Numbered from the stretch's first letter, positions 8,049-16,121 are shown. The stretch: 64,000 bases of DNA from an uncultured Eubacteriales bacterium (GCA_934729465.1 CAKVEP010000009.1:1-64000), one strand, 5' to 3'. Made by a program: numbers and translations. Notes: generated by a model not told the origin, from the letters alone.

Positions 8049-8450
8049 ATGGCAAATGAGCAGAATTTAAAACCACTGAATACTCGTACACAAAGAGAGC
8101 GCAAAGAGATTGCAAGAAAGGGAGCAGCTATGAGTAATAAAGTACAGGCTAATAAGAAGGCTTTGAGAGAAGCGGCAAATATATTACTTACTATGTCTGT
8201 TAACAAAGAAACAGAAGTAGAATTACGTCAATACAAGCTTACAAATAATAACTATACTTATGCGATGGCTCTTGTAGGTGCTCAATTTAAAAAAGCCTTA
8301 AAAGGTGATACAAAAGCATTTATAGCAATAAGAGATATAATAGGCGAAAATCCGAAGGATAGTGCGGAAGAAAGATGTATAGATGATGATAAAAATATAA
8401 TAATCAATGTTATTCCTGCAAGCAGGTGTGATGTTAAAAAAGACGATTGA
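8049..8450 (+). CDS. Phage-type small protein, possible small terminase subunit
   Basis: This 133-residue protein begins with an Arg/Lys-rich segment (TRTQRERKEIARKGAAMSNK), continues with a helical middle, and ends its conserved part with ALKGDTKAFIAIRDIIGENP. The pattern KGD.KAF..IRD.IGE.P is familiar from phage proteins encoded just before terminase and often annotated as terminase small subunit-like. If so, it could recognise the element's packaging site and redirect a helper phage motor, as TerS does in phage-inducible islands. No large terminase is present. A plain DNA-binding regulator is the alternative. The upstream 160 bp separates it from the initiator gene, so it may have its own promoter. 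Confidence 0.5.
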   Translation: MANEQNLKPLNTRTQRERKEIARKGAAMSNKVQANKKALREAANILLTMSVNKETEVELRQYKLTNNNYTYAMALVGAQFKKALKGDTKAFIAIRDIIGENPKDSAEERCIDDDKNIIINVIPASRCDVKKDD

Positions 8451-8472
8451 GTTAAAATTCAGCCGTCTTTTT
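8437..8472 (+). terminator. Convergent terminator
   Basis: AAAAAGACG pairs with CGTCTTTTT. The first arm overlaps the last codons of the gene at 8049. The A-rich/T-rich flanks let it act on the minus-strand lipoprotein transcript as well. Confidence 0.7.
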
Positions 8473-8493
8473 ATTAAATAGGTGTATATTATT

Positions 8494-9033
8494 TTATAGT
8501 TTTACTTCTACATAATTATCCGAATGATAAGATGGTGAGTAAATTAATGTTAGACTAGTATCGTCTTTTGGTACTTCAAATGTTATTGAGCCAGATATAT
8601 TTCCGCCATTTGCTAATTCGGTACTTGCTAATGGATTACTTAATATATAATTTATGTCATGATATACTCCGTTACTGTCTATTATTTTAAACTCATTAGG
8701 AGAAACACTTATGGCATCGCCTGAGTTGTTTTTTATTGTTACATTTATTTTTACAAATTCATTTCCTGAATCTGGTTTATAATATTCTTTGCCGGTTTTA
8801 TAATTGCGTTTTACTTCTGTTACTGTAAGCTCTTCTCCGTCAATGGCAATTGAATCTCCAACTTTGTATTCCTTCGCTTCAGTTTGAGTTACTTGTGTGT
8901 TTGAGTTATCATTTTGTTTATTTTCATTTTGGGTAGGATTATTAGAAGTTTCTGTTGTTGTATTATTATTTCCGCAGCCAACAAAAGTAGAAGACAAACC
9001 TATTATAGCCAATGCTAATAAAAATTTTTTCAT
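8494..9033 (-). CDS. DUF4352-type lipoprotein (element cargo)
   Basis: The product has 179 residues. It has a lipoprotein signal peptide (MKKFLLALAIIGLSSTFVGC, Cys20 as lipidated residue), a low-complexity Asn/Thr/Gln linker (about 21-53), then an Ig-like DUF4352 domain. That domain shows KVGDSIAIDGEELTVTEVKR, NEFVKINVTIKNNSGD, and SGSITFEVPKD near the end, typical of the telokin-like fold. It would be anchored outside the membrane. DUF4352 lipoproteins are common cargo on Gram-positive mobile elements; immunity or superinfection roles have been suggested for some but cannot be read here. It diverges from the XRE gene, which may control it. Confidence 0.85.
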   Translation of the reverse strand: MKKFLLALAIIGLSSTFVGCGNNNTTTETSNNPTQNENKQNDNSNTQVTQTEAKEYKVGDSIAIDGEELTVTEVKRNYKTGKEYYKPDSGNEFVKINVTIKNNSGDAISVSPNEFKIIDSNGVYHDINYILSNPLASTELANGGNISGSITFEVPKDDTSLTLIYSPSYHSDNYVEVKL

Positions 9034-9216
9034 AATTTTTCCTCCTTAATATTTTTAAATACGACAATTCTTTTTTTAGTGTTTATGAAAATTTCCTCCT
9101 TCCGTTATTAATAATTTAAAGTTGATATATATACTATAGTTTATATAGCATAAAACAACTATATCACTTTGAATAATAAAAGTCAAGTGTTTATAATAAT
9201 TATAGGTGGTTTTTAT

Positions 9217-9549
9217 ATGGCTAAATATAGTATAGGAAACAGGATACGACAATTAAGACTTCAAAAACATTTGTCACAAGAACAAATTGCTTTGAGAGCA
9301 GGTATTACTACTGCTTATTTAGGACAAATAGAAAGGGAAGAAAAAAATCCCACAGTAAAACTAGTAGAAAAAATATCAAACGTATTAGAAATATCATTGT
9401 CAGAATTATTTAGCGACCAATGTATACAAATCTCAAATAAAGACGAATTTATAGAAAGTATAACCTTTGAAATAAGTGAACTTTCAAAAAAAGAAAAAAA
9501 GGAAATATTAGATATTGTAAGAAGTGTAATTAAATTTAAACATGGCTAA
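9217..9549 (+). CDS. XRE-family transcriptional regulator (element distal end)
   Basis: The protein has 110 residues from the ATG at 9217, which AGGTGG precedes; the upstream TTG frame has no ribosome site and adds an odd hydrophobic stretch. A classical helix-turn-helix fills residues 5-58 (IGNRIRQLRLQKHLSQEQIA, then AGITTAYLGQIEREEKNPTV). The rest is a short acidic and then Lys-rich helical tail. It diverges from the lipoprotein gene. The shared 180-bp spacer has an imperfect inverted repeat (AAAGTTGATATA near 9118, TATATCACTTT near 9161) that could be its operator. It is distinct in sequence from the repressor at 5440. Confidence 0.88.
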   Translation: MAKYSIGNRIRQLRLQKHLSQEQIALRAGITTAYLGQIEREEKNPTVKLVEKISNVLEISLSELFSDQCIQISNKDEFIESITFEISELSKKEKKEILDIVRSVIKFKHG

Positions 9550-9575
9550 AATTTAAAGTGAGCTGTATTTTAAAT

Positions 9576-9595
9576 AGTTCAACAAAAGTTCAACT
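9576..9595. repeat. Candidate integrase arm site, right
   Basis: AGTTCAACAAAAGTTCAACT, about 115 bp inside attR. It contains two GTTCAAC units and is inverted relative to the left-end copy at 4067-4084. Confidence 0.35.
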
Positions 9596-9711
9596 ATTTT
9601 ATAAAATGCAACATAATTTTACTAAAAGATATTAAAAATAAAAAGTCTAAAACTCCCATTAAATAAAGGTTTTTAAACGATATTAAAATTTGCAACAGTC
9701 TTAATATTGAA

Positions 9712-9756
9712 CTCATAACCCGAAGGTCGATGGTTCAAATCCATCCCCCGCAACCA
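9712..9756 (+). repeat. Right attachment site (attR), partial tRNA-fMet copy
   Basis: Exact 45-base copy of 3948-3992. It lacks the D-arm and acceptor 5' strand, so it is not a tRNA gene. It marks the chromosome junction of the element. Confidence 0.9.
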
Positions 9757-9761
9757 GTTAG

Positions 9762-9810
9762 AAACCGCTTGATTAAGCCATTGTTTTGGAGGTTAAGTGG
9801 TTTCTTTTTT
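9762..9810 (+). terminator. Original tRNA-fMet terminator beyond attR
   Basis: AAACCGCTTGA pairs with TTAAGTGGTTT (two G-U pairs) and six T follow. This is the chromosomal terminator displaced by the insertion. Confidence 0.75.
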
Positions 9811-9834
9811 ATTAAAATATTTTCATTTTACCTA

Positions 9835-9863
9835 TTGACATTTTTAGTTAATTTGTGTATAAT
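9835..9863 (+). promoter_or_regulatory. Consensus sigma-A promoter
   Basis: Perfect TTGACA, 17-base spacer, perfect TATAAT, 33 bases before the start of the small protein at 9896. Confidence 0.9.
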
Positions 9864-9895
9864 AAAATGGTAAGGAATTTTTAAGGAGGATAATT

Positions 9896-10186
9896 ATGAG
9901 CGTATTAAAAGATATAGTGGCAGTAGTTGCTGCAACAGCTTGTTTAATTGGATTGACGGTTTTGGCGGTTGCTTGTGACAGTAGCGGTTCAAGTACAACA
10001 TGTGTTTATGGAAGCAAACCTGAGCCTCAACGAACTAGGACTGTTTATGTTAATAATTCTTACTCAACTCCTGAAACAATTTATGTAAGAGAGCCGGCTC
10101 CGAGACCTTACCATATTCCCCAACCTATGCATGAAAACGGCTTTTCGGGTCGTGGATATCGTGAGATGCCAGATTGTGGGTATTAG
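9896..10186 (+). CDS. Small secreted or lipid-anchored protein of unknown function
   Basis: The product has 96 residues, with AAGGAGG 6 bases before the ATG and a perfect consensus promoter. The N-terminus is one hydrophobic segment (VAVVAATACLIGLTVLAVAC, about 9-28). The final LAVAC approximates a lipobox, though with Ala at -3. The remainder is Pro/Tyr/Arg-rich (EPQRTRTVYVNN, YVREPAPRPYHIPQP) and likely unstructured. A dedicated strong promoter and terminator make it a monocistronic, probably abundant transcript. It is just outside the mobile element. No family recognised. Confidence 0.65.
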   Translation: MSVLKDIVAVVAATACLIGLTVLAVACDSSGSSTTCVYGSKPEPQRTRTVYVNNSYSTPETIYVREPAPRPYHIPQPMHENGFSGRGYREMPDCGY

Positions 10187-10224
10187 CAGACCTCGCAGAA
10201 GGTAATTATCTATTACTTTAAATT

Positions 10225-10257
10225 ATATACTATAGCTTAGGCTATAGTATATTTTTT
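10225..10257 (+). terminator. Rho-independent terminator
   Basis: A perfect 12-bp stem, ATATACTATAGC with its complement, TTAG loop, then T-run. It closes the 9896 transcript. Confidence 0.85.
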
Positions 10258-10300
10258 ATAGGTTTAATTATAATTGTTTGGTGAGAGTTTATTTTAAAAT

Positions 10301-10338
10301 AGTAAAAAACAACCCCACATGACTAATCATGTGGGGTT
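10301..10338 (-). terminator. Terminator of the 5S rRNA gene
   Basis: On the minus strand, AACCCCACATGA pairs with TCATGTGGGGTT around a 4-base loop, followed by GTTTTTTAC. Confidence 0.85.
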
Positions 10339-10348
10339 TATGCTTAAT

Positions 10349-10464
10349 GTTAGCGTCTATCTATCTTCCCGGACCGTCACCGGTCAAGTATTTTCGACGT
10401 AAATGAGCTTAACTACTGTGTTCGAAAAGGGAACAGGTGTACCCTCATCACCATCAACACTAAC
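10349..10464 (-). rRNA. rrf: 5S ribosomal RNA (orphan copy)
   Basis: The minus strand shows the 5S core: GAGGGTACACCTGTTCCC, TTCGAACACAGTAGTTAAGC, and then TACTTGACCGGTGACGGTCC and GGGAAGATAG. The ends pair as helix I (GTTAGTGT with ACGCTAAC, one G-U), giving 116 bases. It has its own consensus promoter and terminator. No 16S or 23S gene flanks it, so it is a stand-alone transcription unit. End positions are set by the helix and may be off by one or two bases. Confidence 0.95.
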
Positions 10465-10481
10465 TCATCAAGTACGATATT

Positions 10482-10510
10482 ATTATATTATTAATAAGTT
10501 TATATGTCAA
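10482..10510 (-). promoter_or_regulatory. Promoter of the 5S rRNA gene
   Basis: On the minus strand: TTGACA (10510-10505), 17-base spacer, TATAAT (10487-10482), 18 bases from the mature 5S end. Confidence 0.9.
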
Positions 10511-10555
10511 GGGGTTTTTTGAAAAAAATTCATGTTTGTTTATTTATCACAAAAA

Positions 10556-11413
10556 TTAGTATGATTTTTTGTGACTTGTGTATTCACTTAACCTTTTGAG
10601 GTCTTTTAATCTCTTGCGCTCTTGGTTTACGCAGCCTTTGTTTTTTATGAAAAATTCACACGTTATACAAGAATCTTTGTAATCATTCTTGCGTAGCCAC
10701 GAAGGTTTGTATGCCTTACAAACGTGAAGTTCGGGCTTTTCGATTGGCTTGAATGACTCTTTCGGTTTCGCTTTTTTGTTCATACATCCCAAATCGTTGT
10801 TAAAATACTTGCATTTAAAACAGTTAACGTCGTTGTTCGTATTTAAAATGGTACTTGCCGAGGCGGTGGAGCGCTCAAACAATTTACATTTTTTAAATTT
10901 GGGATCTTCAATTTTAGTCCATTTAATTTTTGTTATGTCCTTTTGGTCGTTGTTCATACAGCCTTTGTCCTTCAGGAAGTATCTACAATTTTCACAATAG
11001 CTCGAGCTGAAAAGCGAGATGCCGAGTGGGTTTTTATTTTTGAAAGCTTCACAGATTGATTCGGTTGGAGATTCTATCTCTTTCCATTCTATTGTTTCTC
11101 TTTTTGCAAGACCAAGACCATATTTTCCGAAGTCGCAATAAAAATCATTGTTGTCTTCATCCTTGCAAAAACAGGAACAACTATTACAGTAAGAAAGCTG
11201 TTCTTTGCAAGTGTAATTATAAGAATCGTCTAAATCTTTATATTCTAACACTTCTCTTATTACAGAGGTGTTGTCTTTTAACAAACATAATTTTTTATCA
11301 TTGTCTAAGTATTCGCAGTTTATACAACGCTTTTTTTCGCCGTCGTTTTTGGGTTTAAAATTGTCACATAAAAAAGTTTCGGGATTTTTTAACGTCATTT
11401 TTTTAACCGCCAT
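10556..11413 (-). CDS. Cysteine-repeat protein of unknown function
   Basis: The protein has 285 residues from the ATG at 11413 (MAVKKM). I chose this over a start 48 bases upstream because AGGGAGGA lies just before it. It is built from about five cysteine modules: RCINCEYLDNDKKLC, YCNSCSCFC, YCENCRYFLKDKGCMN, CFKCKYFNNDLGCMN and CITCEFFIKNKGCVN. Most follow the pattern CxxCxYFxxxxGCxN, then about 25 Lys-rich residues, a proline, and a further Cys with an aromatic (CEAF, CKLF, CKAY). There is no signal peptide or membrane segment, so it should be cytosolic, where such cysteines usually bind zinc or iron-sulfur. I do not recognise the family. Confidence 0.75.
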   Translation of the reverse strand: MAVKKMTLKNPETFLCDNFKPKNDGEKKRCINCEYLDNDKKLCLLKDNTSVIREVLEYKDLDDSYNYTCKEQLSYCNSCSCFCKDEDNNDFYCDFGKYGLGLAKRETIEWKEIESPTESICEAFKNKNPLGISLFSSSYCENCRYFLKDKGCMNNDQKDITKIKWTKIEDPKFKKCKLFERSTASASTILNTNNDVNCFKCKYFNNDLGCMNKKAKPKESFKPIEKPELHVCKAYKPSWLRKNDYKDSCITCEFFIKNKGCVNQERKRLKDLKRLSEYTSHKKSY

Positions 11414-11588
11414 ATTTAATTCCTCCCTGTAAAAAAATGGTTTAAAAGATAATATGTACATACAATTTGTTTACAAATGTAATATGTTGTGTTTATATGT
11501 GTGATTATACAACTTAAAAATAAAAATGTCAATGCCAAGTTGAATTAATTTGTTAGTTTTGTATTACGGGGTGCGTTTTTACATTTAA

Positions 11589-11618
11589 TTGACAATCAAT
11601 TAATATAAGTAATATAAT
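11589..11618 (+). promoter_or_regulatory. Promoter of alr
   Basis: TTGACA, 18-base spacer, TATAAT, 46 bases before the alr start codon. Confidence 0.8.
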
Positions 11619-11664
11619 TAAATATGTAATGTTAATTTAAATTTAATGAATAGGGGAATAGTTA

Positions 11665-12846
11665 ATGAATAATTTTTTGAAACGCACTTGGGCTGAGATA
11701 GATTTAGACGCTTTAAAAAGTAACTTTTTAGAAATCAAGAAAAAGGTTGGAAACAATGCAAAAATAATGTGTGTTGTTAAGGCGGATGCTTATGGTCACG
11801 GAGTGAAAAACATAATAAGAGAGTATCAAATTTTAGGTGCGGATTGGTATGCTGTGTCGAACCTTGCGGAGGCTATAGAAATTAGAAATGCGGGCGCAAC
11901 CAAGCCTATTCTTATTTTGGGATACACCCCTGTTGAGATGGTTGAGACACTTCAAAATTATAATATATCTCAGGCTATTTTGTCTGAAGAATACGCTCAA
12001 AAATTAATATTAGAATGTCGCAAAAAAAATGCCTGTATAAAGGGCCACATAAAAGTGGACACTGGAATGAGTAGGATAGGTTTTTCAGCCCAGTCCCACG
12101 ATGAAATACAAAATTCCATAAAATCAATTTTGACCTTAAACCAAAATAAAGAACTTAATATCGAAGGTATTTTTACTCACTTTTCGGTTTCCGATGACCT
12201 GAGTCAAGGCGTTGAATACACCAAAATGCAATTTAATAATTTTAAAAGTGTTGTTGATGGCTTAGAGAAAAGCGGTATGACAATACCTTTAAAACACTGC
12301 TGTAACAGTGGGGGAATAATAGAATATCCTTATATGTATATGGACATGGTCAGGGCGGGAATAATTTTATATGGTTTATCGCCGTCTGTTGAGCTCAGCG
12401 GAAAATTAAATTTGACTCCTGTTATGAAATTAAAGACTGTGGTTTCGCAATTAAAGACTATTAAAAAGGGTACCTGCGTGAGCTACGGCAGGACGTTTGT
12501 GGCACAAAATGATATGAAAATTGCAACCGTACCGATAGGTTATGCTGACGGTTATTCCAGAGATTTTTCAAACAAGGCTGAGATGACTGTTTGTGGTAAA
12601 AGAGCAAAAATCGTTGGGAGAGTGTGTATGGACCAACTCATGCTTGATGTTACGGGTATAGACGGTGTAGAGGAAGGTACAATCGTAACAGTTTTCGGCG
12701 ACGGCTCCGATAATACCGTTACTGTTGACGAATTGGCAAGTATTAGCAACACTATAAACTATGAGATAGTTTGCTTGATAGGAAAGCGTGTTCCGAGGAT
12801 TTATTTGAAAGATAATAAAGAGGTTGCAATATTTAGCTTAATCTAA
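11665..12846 (+). CDS. alr: Alanine racemase
   Basis: This PLP enzyme interconverts L- and D-alanine, supplying D-Ala for peptidoglycan. The 393 residues form the normal two-domain enzyme. The PLP lysine is Lys39 in VVKADAYGHG. The second catalytic residue is Tyr274 in SYGRTF, followed by GYADGYSRDF and the C-terminal beta domain with GRVCMDQLMLDVT. It starts at ATG behind AGGGGAA and has its own promoter. It is monocistronic and cytosolic. In spore-formers one Alr is often spore-associated; that cannot be decided here. Confidence 0.96.
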   Translation: MNNFLKRTWAEIDLDALKSNFLEIKKKVGNNAKIMCVVKADAYGHGVKNIIREYQILGADWYAVSNLAEAIEIRNAGATKPILILGYTPVEMVETLQNYNISQAILSEEYAQKLILECRKKNACIKGHIKVDTGMSRIGFSAQSHDEIQNSIKSILTLNQNKELNIEGIFTHFSVSDDLSQGVEYTKMQFNNFKSVVDGLEKSGMTIPLKHCCNSGGIIEYPYMYMDMVRAGIILYGLSPSVELSGKLNLTPVMKLKTVVSQLKTIKKGTCVSYGRTFVAQNDMKIATVPIGYADGYSRDFSNKAEMTVCGKRAKIVGRVCMDQLMLDVTGIDGVEEGTIVTVFGDGSDNTVTVDELASISNTINYEIVCLIGKRVPRIYLKDNKEVAIFSLI

Positions 12847-12864
12847 TTGTAGCGTAAAGGTATA

Positions 12865-12894
12865 TATAAAAAGACGATACATTATTGTATCGTC
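12865..12894 (-). terminator. Terminator of proS
   Basis: GACGATACA/TGTATCGTC hairpin with TTAT loop; the T-tract lies on the minus strand. On the + strand it may also stop alr, but no T-run follows there. Confidence 0.75.
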
Positions 12895-12918
12895 CTCATT
12901 ATTGCTGTAATTTTTTAA

Positions 12919-14355
12919 TTAATATGCTTTTCCCCAATATACCATGTGTTTAGCTTCGCAGCCGCACACCACACATTTATCGGTTATTTCTTCGCTTTCA
13001 AACGGGATACATCTTGAGGTTACGTTAGCTTCTTCTTTTAATTTTTCTTCACACTCTAATTTTCCGCACCACATTGCTTTGATAAATCCTGGTTTATTGG
13101 AGGCGATATCTTTTAGTTCGTCGAGATTATTTGCAGTGTATGTCATGCTTTCACGTCTTTTCAGAGCCTTTTCATACATTCCATCACGAACATCGTTTAA
13201 AAGCTTTGGAATACTATTTTTAATGTCGTCCAGACAAACAATCGTTTTTTCGCCGTTATCTCTTCTGACAACCACACACTGATTGTTTTGAATATCTTTA
13301 GGTCCGATTTCAAGACGTAGCGGAACGCCTTTCATTTCATACTGTGCGAACTTCCAGCCCGGAGTTTGGTCTGATGAATCTATCTTTACTCTACAAACGT
13401 CTTTTAAGGTCTCTTCTATACTCTTAGCCTTTTCTAAAACGCCTTCTTTATGCATTGCTATCGGAACGATTATAACTTGGATAGGAGCCACAGCCGGTGG
13501 CAAAACAAGACCATTGTCATCGCCGTGAGACATTATTATTCCTCCGATTATTCTCGTTGAAAAGCCCCAAGAGGTTTGATAGGGATATTCTGGTTTGTTA
13601 TCTCTGTTTTGGAAGGTGACGCCGAAAGCTTCTGAGAAACCTGTACCAAAGTAATGGCTTGTTCCGGATTGTAGAGCTTTACCGTCGTGCATTAGAGCTT
13701 CTATTGTATATGTAGACTCAGCACCAGCAAATTTTTCTTTGTCTGTCTTTTTACCCTTAACAACCGGAATTGCAAGGTATTTTTCGCAGAAATCAGCGTA
13801 AACGTTTAGCATTTGTATTGTTTCTTTCATGGCTTCTTCTTGAGTTTCGTGCATAGTGTGACCCTCTTGCCAGAAAAATTCGGTTGTGCGCAAAAACGGA
13901 CGAGTTGATTTTTCCCATCTAACTACTGAACACCATTGATTGTATAGTTTAGGCAAGTCTCGCCAAGAATGAATAATGTTGGCGTAGTGTTCGCAGAATA
14001 AAGTTTCCGATGTTGGGCGTACGCATAATCTTTCTTGAAGTTTTTCAGAGCCACCTTGAGTAACCCACGCAACCTCCGGAGCGAAACCTTCAACGTGGTC
14101 TTTTTCTTTTTGGAGGAGACTTTCCGGGATAAACAGCGGCATAGCCACGTTTTCATGACCTAATTTTTTAAAAGCGGCGTCTAAAATTTTTTGTATGTTT
14201 TCCCAAATAGCGTAGCCGTAAGGGCGAATTATCATGCATCCCTTTACGCTTGAATAATCCATAAGTTCGGCTTTTTTAACAATGTCTGTATACCATTTAG
14301 CAAAATCCGTACTCATGGAAGTGATGTCTTCAACCAGTTTTTTTTGCTGTTTCAT
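12919..14355 (-). CDS. proS: Prolyl-tRNA synthetase, short (eukaryote/archaeal-type)
   Basis: This class II synthetase charges tRNA-Pro. The 478 residues match the short ProS type that lacks the editing insertion and ends in a zinc-binding domain. Motif 2 is seen at [14 protein letters not shown], the substrate loops at RPTSETLF and [11 protein letters not shown], and motif 3 around [10 protein letters not shown]. The C-terminal part has the cysteine set CGKLEC, CIPF and CVVCGC and finishes with the conserved Tyr (YWGKAY). No T-box leader is visible in the short upstream region. It is a single gene, convergent with alr. Confidence 0.95.
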   Translation of the reverse strand: MKQQKKLVEDITSMSTDFAKWYTDIVKKAELMDYSSVKGCMIIRPYGYAIWENIQKILDAAFKKLGHENVAMPLFIPESLLQKEKDHVEGFAPEVAWVTQGGSEKLQERLCVRPTSETLFCEHYANIIHSWRDLPKLYNQWCSVVRWEKSTRPFLRTTEFFWQEGHTMHETQEEAMKETIQMLNVYADFCEKYLAIPVVKGKKTDKEKFAGAESTYTIEALMHDGKALQSGTSHYFGTGFSEAFGVTFQNRDNKPEYPYQTSWGFSTRIIGGIIMSHGDDNGLVLPPAVAPIQVIIVPIAMHKEGVLEKAKSIEETLKDVCRVKIDSSDQTPGWKFAQYEMKGVPLRLEIGPKDIQNNQCVVVRRDNGEKTIVCLDDIKNSIPKLLNDVRDGMYEKALKRRESMTYTANNLDELKDIASNKPGFIKAMWCGKLECEEKLKEEANVTSRCIPFESEEITDKCVVCGCEAKHMVYWGKAY

Positions 14356-14519
14356 GTATAAAAATTCAATCCTTTCAATATTAATGCAGTTAAAAAGTAT
14401 TATAACATTTATTATATATTAGTTCAAGCGTATAAACTTTTTACAAAAATGTTTTCACATTTAATTTTTTATGATATAATATATTTATTCTTGCGAAAAT
14501 TTACTTTACTTGATAAAAA

Positions 14520-14556
14520 AGGGGGAAAAAATTCTTGATTGTAAATCAAGAAATTG
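14520..14556 (+). promoter_or_regulatory. Hairpin between Shine-Dalgarno and start codon
   Basis: AGGGGG at 14520-14525 is followed by a perfect 9-bp stem with a GTA loop (14532-14552; TTCTTGATT with AATCAAGAA). The TTG at 14554 is 28 bases from the ribosome site, but 7 when the hairpin is folded out. The ATG at 14563 would be 16 away. This suggests a structured spacer that decides the start or regulates initiation. Confidence 0.4.
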
Positions 14557-15876
14557 CTCATTATGATAATACAAATAATTATATTGTTTGCGCTTATATT
14601 GCTTAATGCATTTTTCGCTATGTCTGAAATCTCGATAGTCACGCTTAACGACAAAAAAATAAAACGAATGGCAGCTAACGGTCACCAAGGAGCCATAAAA
14701 GTATTAAAGCTGACTGAAAATTCTAACGATTTTCTGGCAACTATACAAGTTGGAGTTACGTTGTCGGGATTTTTAACATCTGCGTCGGCTTCTATGAGTT
14801 TTTCGGGAGTACTTGCAGATGCGTTGTCGTTTTTGCCTGTGCCAAGACACGCTGTTGAGGTTATGTCTACTGTCATAATAACGCTGATTCTATCTTACTT
14901 TTCGCTTGTTTTAGGAGAGCTTGTCCCTAAAAAAATAGCCATGCAACACGCAGAAACCGTATCATTTAAGGTCGTCGGGATACTTCTTGCCATAGCTGCT
15001 GTGTTTAAACCGTTTATAGCTTTACTTTCACATTCGATGAACTTGGTTGTTAAACTTATAGGATTTAATCCAAACGCAAGCGAACAGGTCGTTACCGAAG
15101 AGGAAATACTAATGCTTGTTGACGCCGGTGAGGAAAAGGGTATGATTGAAGAGCAGGCTAAGGATATGATAGCTAACATATTCGAGTTCGACAACACGAC
15201 CGTTGACGAAATTATGACTCACCGCACAGACCTTGTTGCTGTTGAAGAAAACAGTAATTTATATGAAGTCGCACAGGTCTCCATAAAAGAGGGCAGGTCA
15301 AGAATACCTGTATATAAGGATGATTTCGACAACATAATCGGGGTTATATACGTTAAAGACCTTTTGAAATATATTGGTAAAGCCTCGCTTAGTGAAGTTA
15401 AAATTACGGATATAATGAGGTCGATAGCTTATGTGCCGGGGTCTAAAAGGTGTAACGAGCTATTCAGAGAGTTCACCGCCTTGAAAAGACACATAGCTGT
15501 TGTTGTTGACGAATACGGTGGAACTGAAGGAATTGTCACTATGGAGGACTTGGTTGAATCTATAGTTGGGAATATTCAGGATGAATACGACAACGAAGAA
15601 GAGGAAATAAGACGTATTAACGACAACACTTTCACCGTTGATGGGACAACCTTACTCTATGAAATAGAAAATTTAACCGGAATAAAAATTCCGAGCGGCG
15701 ACTACGACACAATATCAGGCTACATCGTTGACAAACTTGGAAAAATTCCTAAAAAGGGTGAGCATGAATCTGTTGAAGTGGGCAAAGTAAAATTTACGGT
15801 TCAGGAAGTAACGCAGCGGCGTATTTCTAAAATACAGGTTGAGATACAATCCGATGCCTTACCTGAAAATTCTTGA
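14554..15876 (+). CDS. CNNM/CorC-family ion transport protein (hemolysin-like)
   Basis: The protein has 440 residues from TTG 14554 (437 from ATG 14563). Domain order is a CNNM membrane domain with about four transmembrane segments (1-180; LILLNAFFAMSEISIVTLN, GELVPKKIAMQHAE), then a CBS pair (about 200-335; VDEIMTHRTDLVAVEE, GRSRIPVYKDDFDNIIGVIY), then a CorC_HlyC domain (about 350-430; DGTTLLYEIENLTGIKIP). The segment HIAVVVDEYGGTEGIVTMED ends the CBS part. The family exports Mg2+/Co2+ or affects Mg2+ homeostasis; the ion is not decided by sequence. A TATAAT (14475-14480) with TTTTCA 17 bases upstream is a plausible promoter. See the separate note on the start. Confidence 0.92.
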   Translation: MLIMIIQIIILFALILLNAFFAMSEISIVTLNDKKIKRMAANGHQGAIKVLKLTENSNDFLATIQVGVTLSGFLTSASASMSFSGVLADALSFLPVPRHAVEVMSTVIITLILSYFSLVLGELVPKKIAMQHAETVSFKVVGILLAIAAVFKPFIALLSHSMNLVVKLIGFNPNASEQVVTEEEILMLVDAGEEKGMIEEQAKDMIANIFEFDNTTVDEIMTHRTDLVAVEENSNLYEVAQVSIKEGRSRIPVYKDDFDNIIGVIYVKDLLKYIGKASLSEVKITDIMRSIAYVPGSKRCNELFREFTALKRHIAVVVDEYGGTEGIVTMEDLVESIVGNIQDEYDNEEEEIRRINDNTFTVDGTTLLYEIENLTGIKIPSGDYDTISGYIVDKLGKIPKKGEHESVEVGKVKFTVQEVTQRRISKIQVEIQSDALPENS

Positions 15877-16079
15877 GTTTTTTCTTTAAGGTAGGTTGTG
15901 TTTAAAGCTTTTGATGAAATATTAAAATTGTACCAATCCTTAACTTCGGTGTAAGCTTTTGGATTGGTATTTTTTAAGGCGTACACTCCACACACTATTA
16001 TTAGACTTGCAATTATTTGTGCTATAACAAAAAATGAACCCCGCTCGTTATTTTTGTTTTCATATTCGTTTTCATTCAT
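15801..16079 (-). CDS. Small membrane protein, unknown
   Basis: The 92-residue frame has GGGGAA 7 bases before its ATG. Residues 15-36 (SFFVIAQIIASLIIVCGVYA) form one transmembrane segment. The N-terminus is Asn/Glu-rich and cytosolic by charge; the rest (KAYTEVKDWYNFN) is probably external. Its last 25 codons are antisense to the end of the CorC-type gene, so the two are convergent and overlapping by 76 bases. The N-terminal layout resembles the membrane anchor of some Clostridia secreted peptidases, but no catalytic domain follows. Real gene likely because of the ribosome site and amphipathic layout. Confidence 0.5.
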   Translation of the reverse strand: MNENEYENKNNERGSFFVIAQIIASLIIVCGVYALKNTNPKAYTEVKDWYNFNISSKALNTTYLKEKTQEFSGKASDCISTCILEIRRCVTS

Positions 16080-16121
16080 GGTAATTCCCCTTTGAATTTC
16101 TTTTTTAACTTATTTTTCTTA

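Noticed and set aside
9712..9756. Second tRNA gene
   Set aside because: Only the anticodon-to-CCA part is present; it is the right attachment site.
14356..14519. T-box leader for proS
   Set aside because: The region is short and lacks the conserved T-box core and a terminator/antiterminator pair.
14895..15197. 100-codon minus-strand frame
   Set aside because: Shadow of the CorC-type transporter gene.
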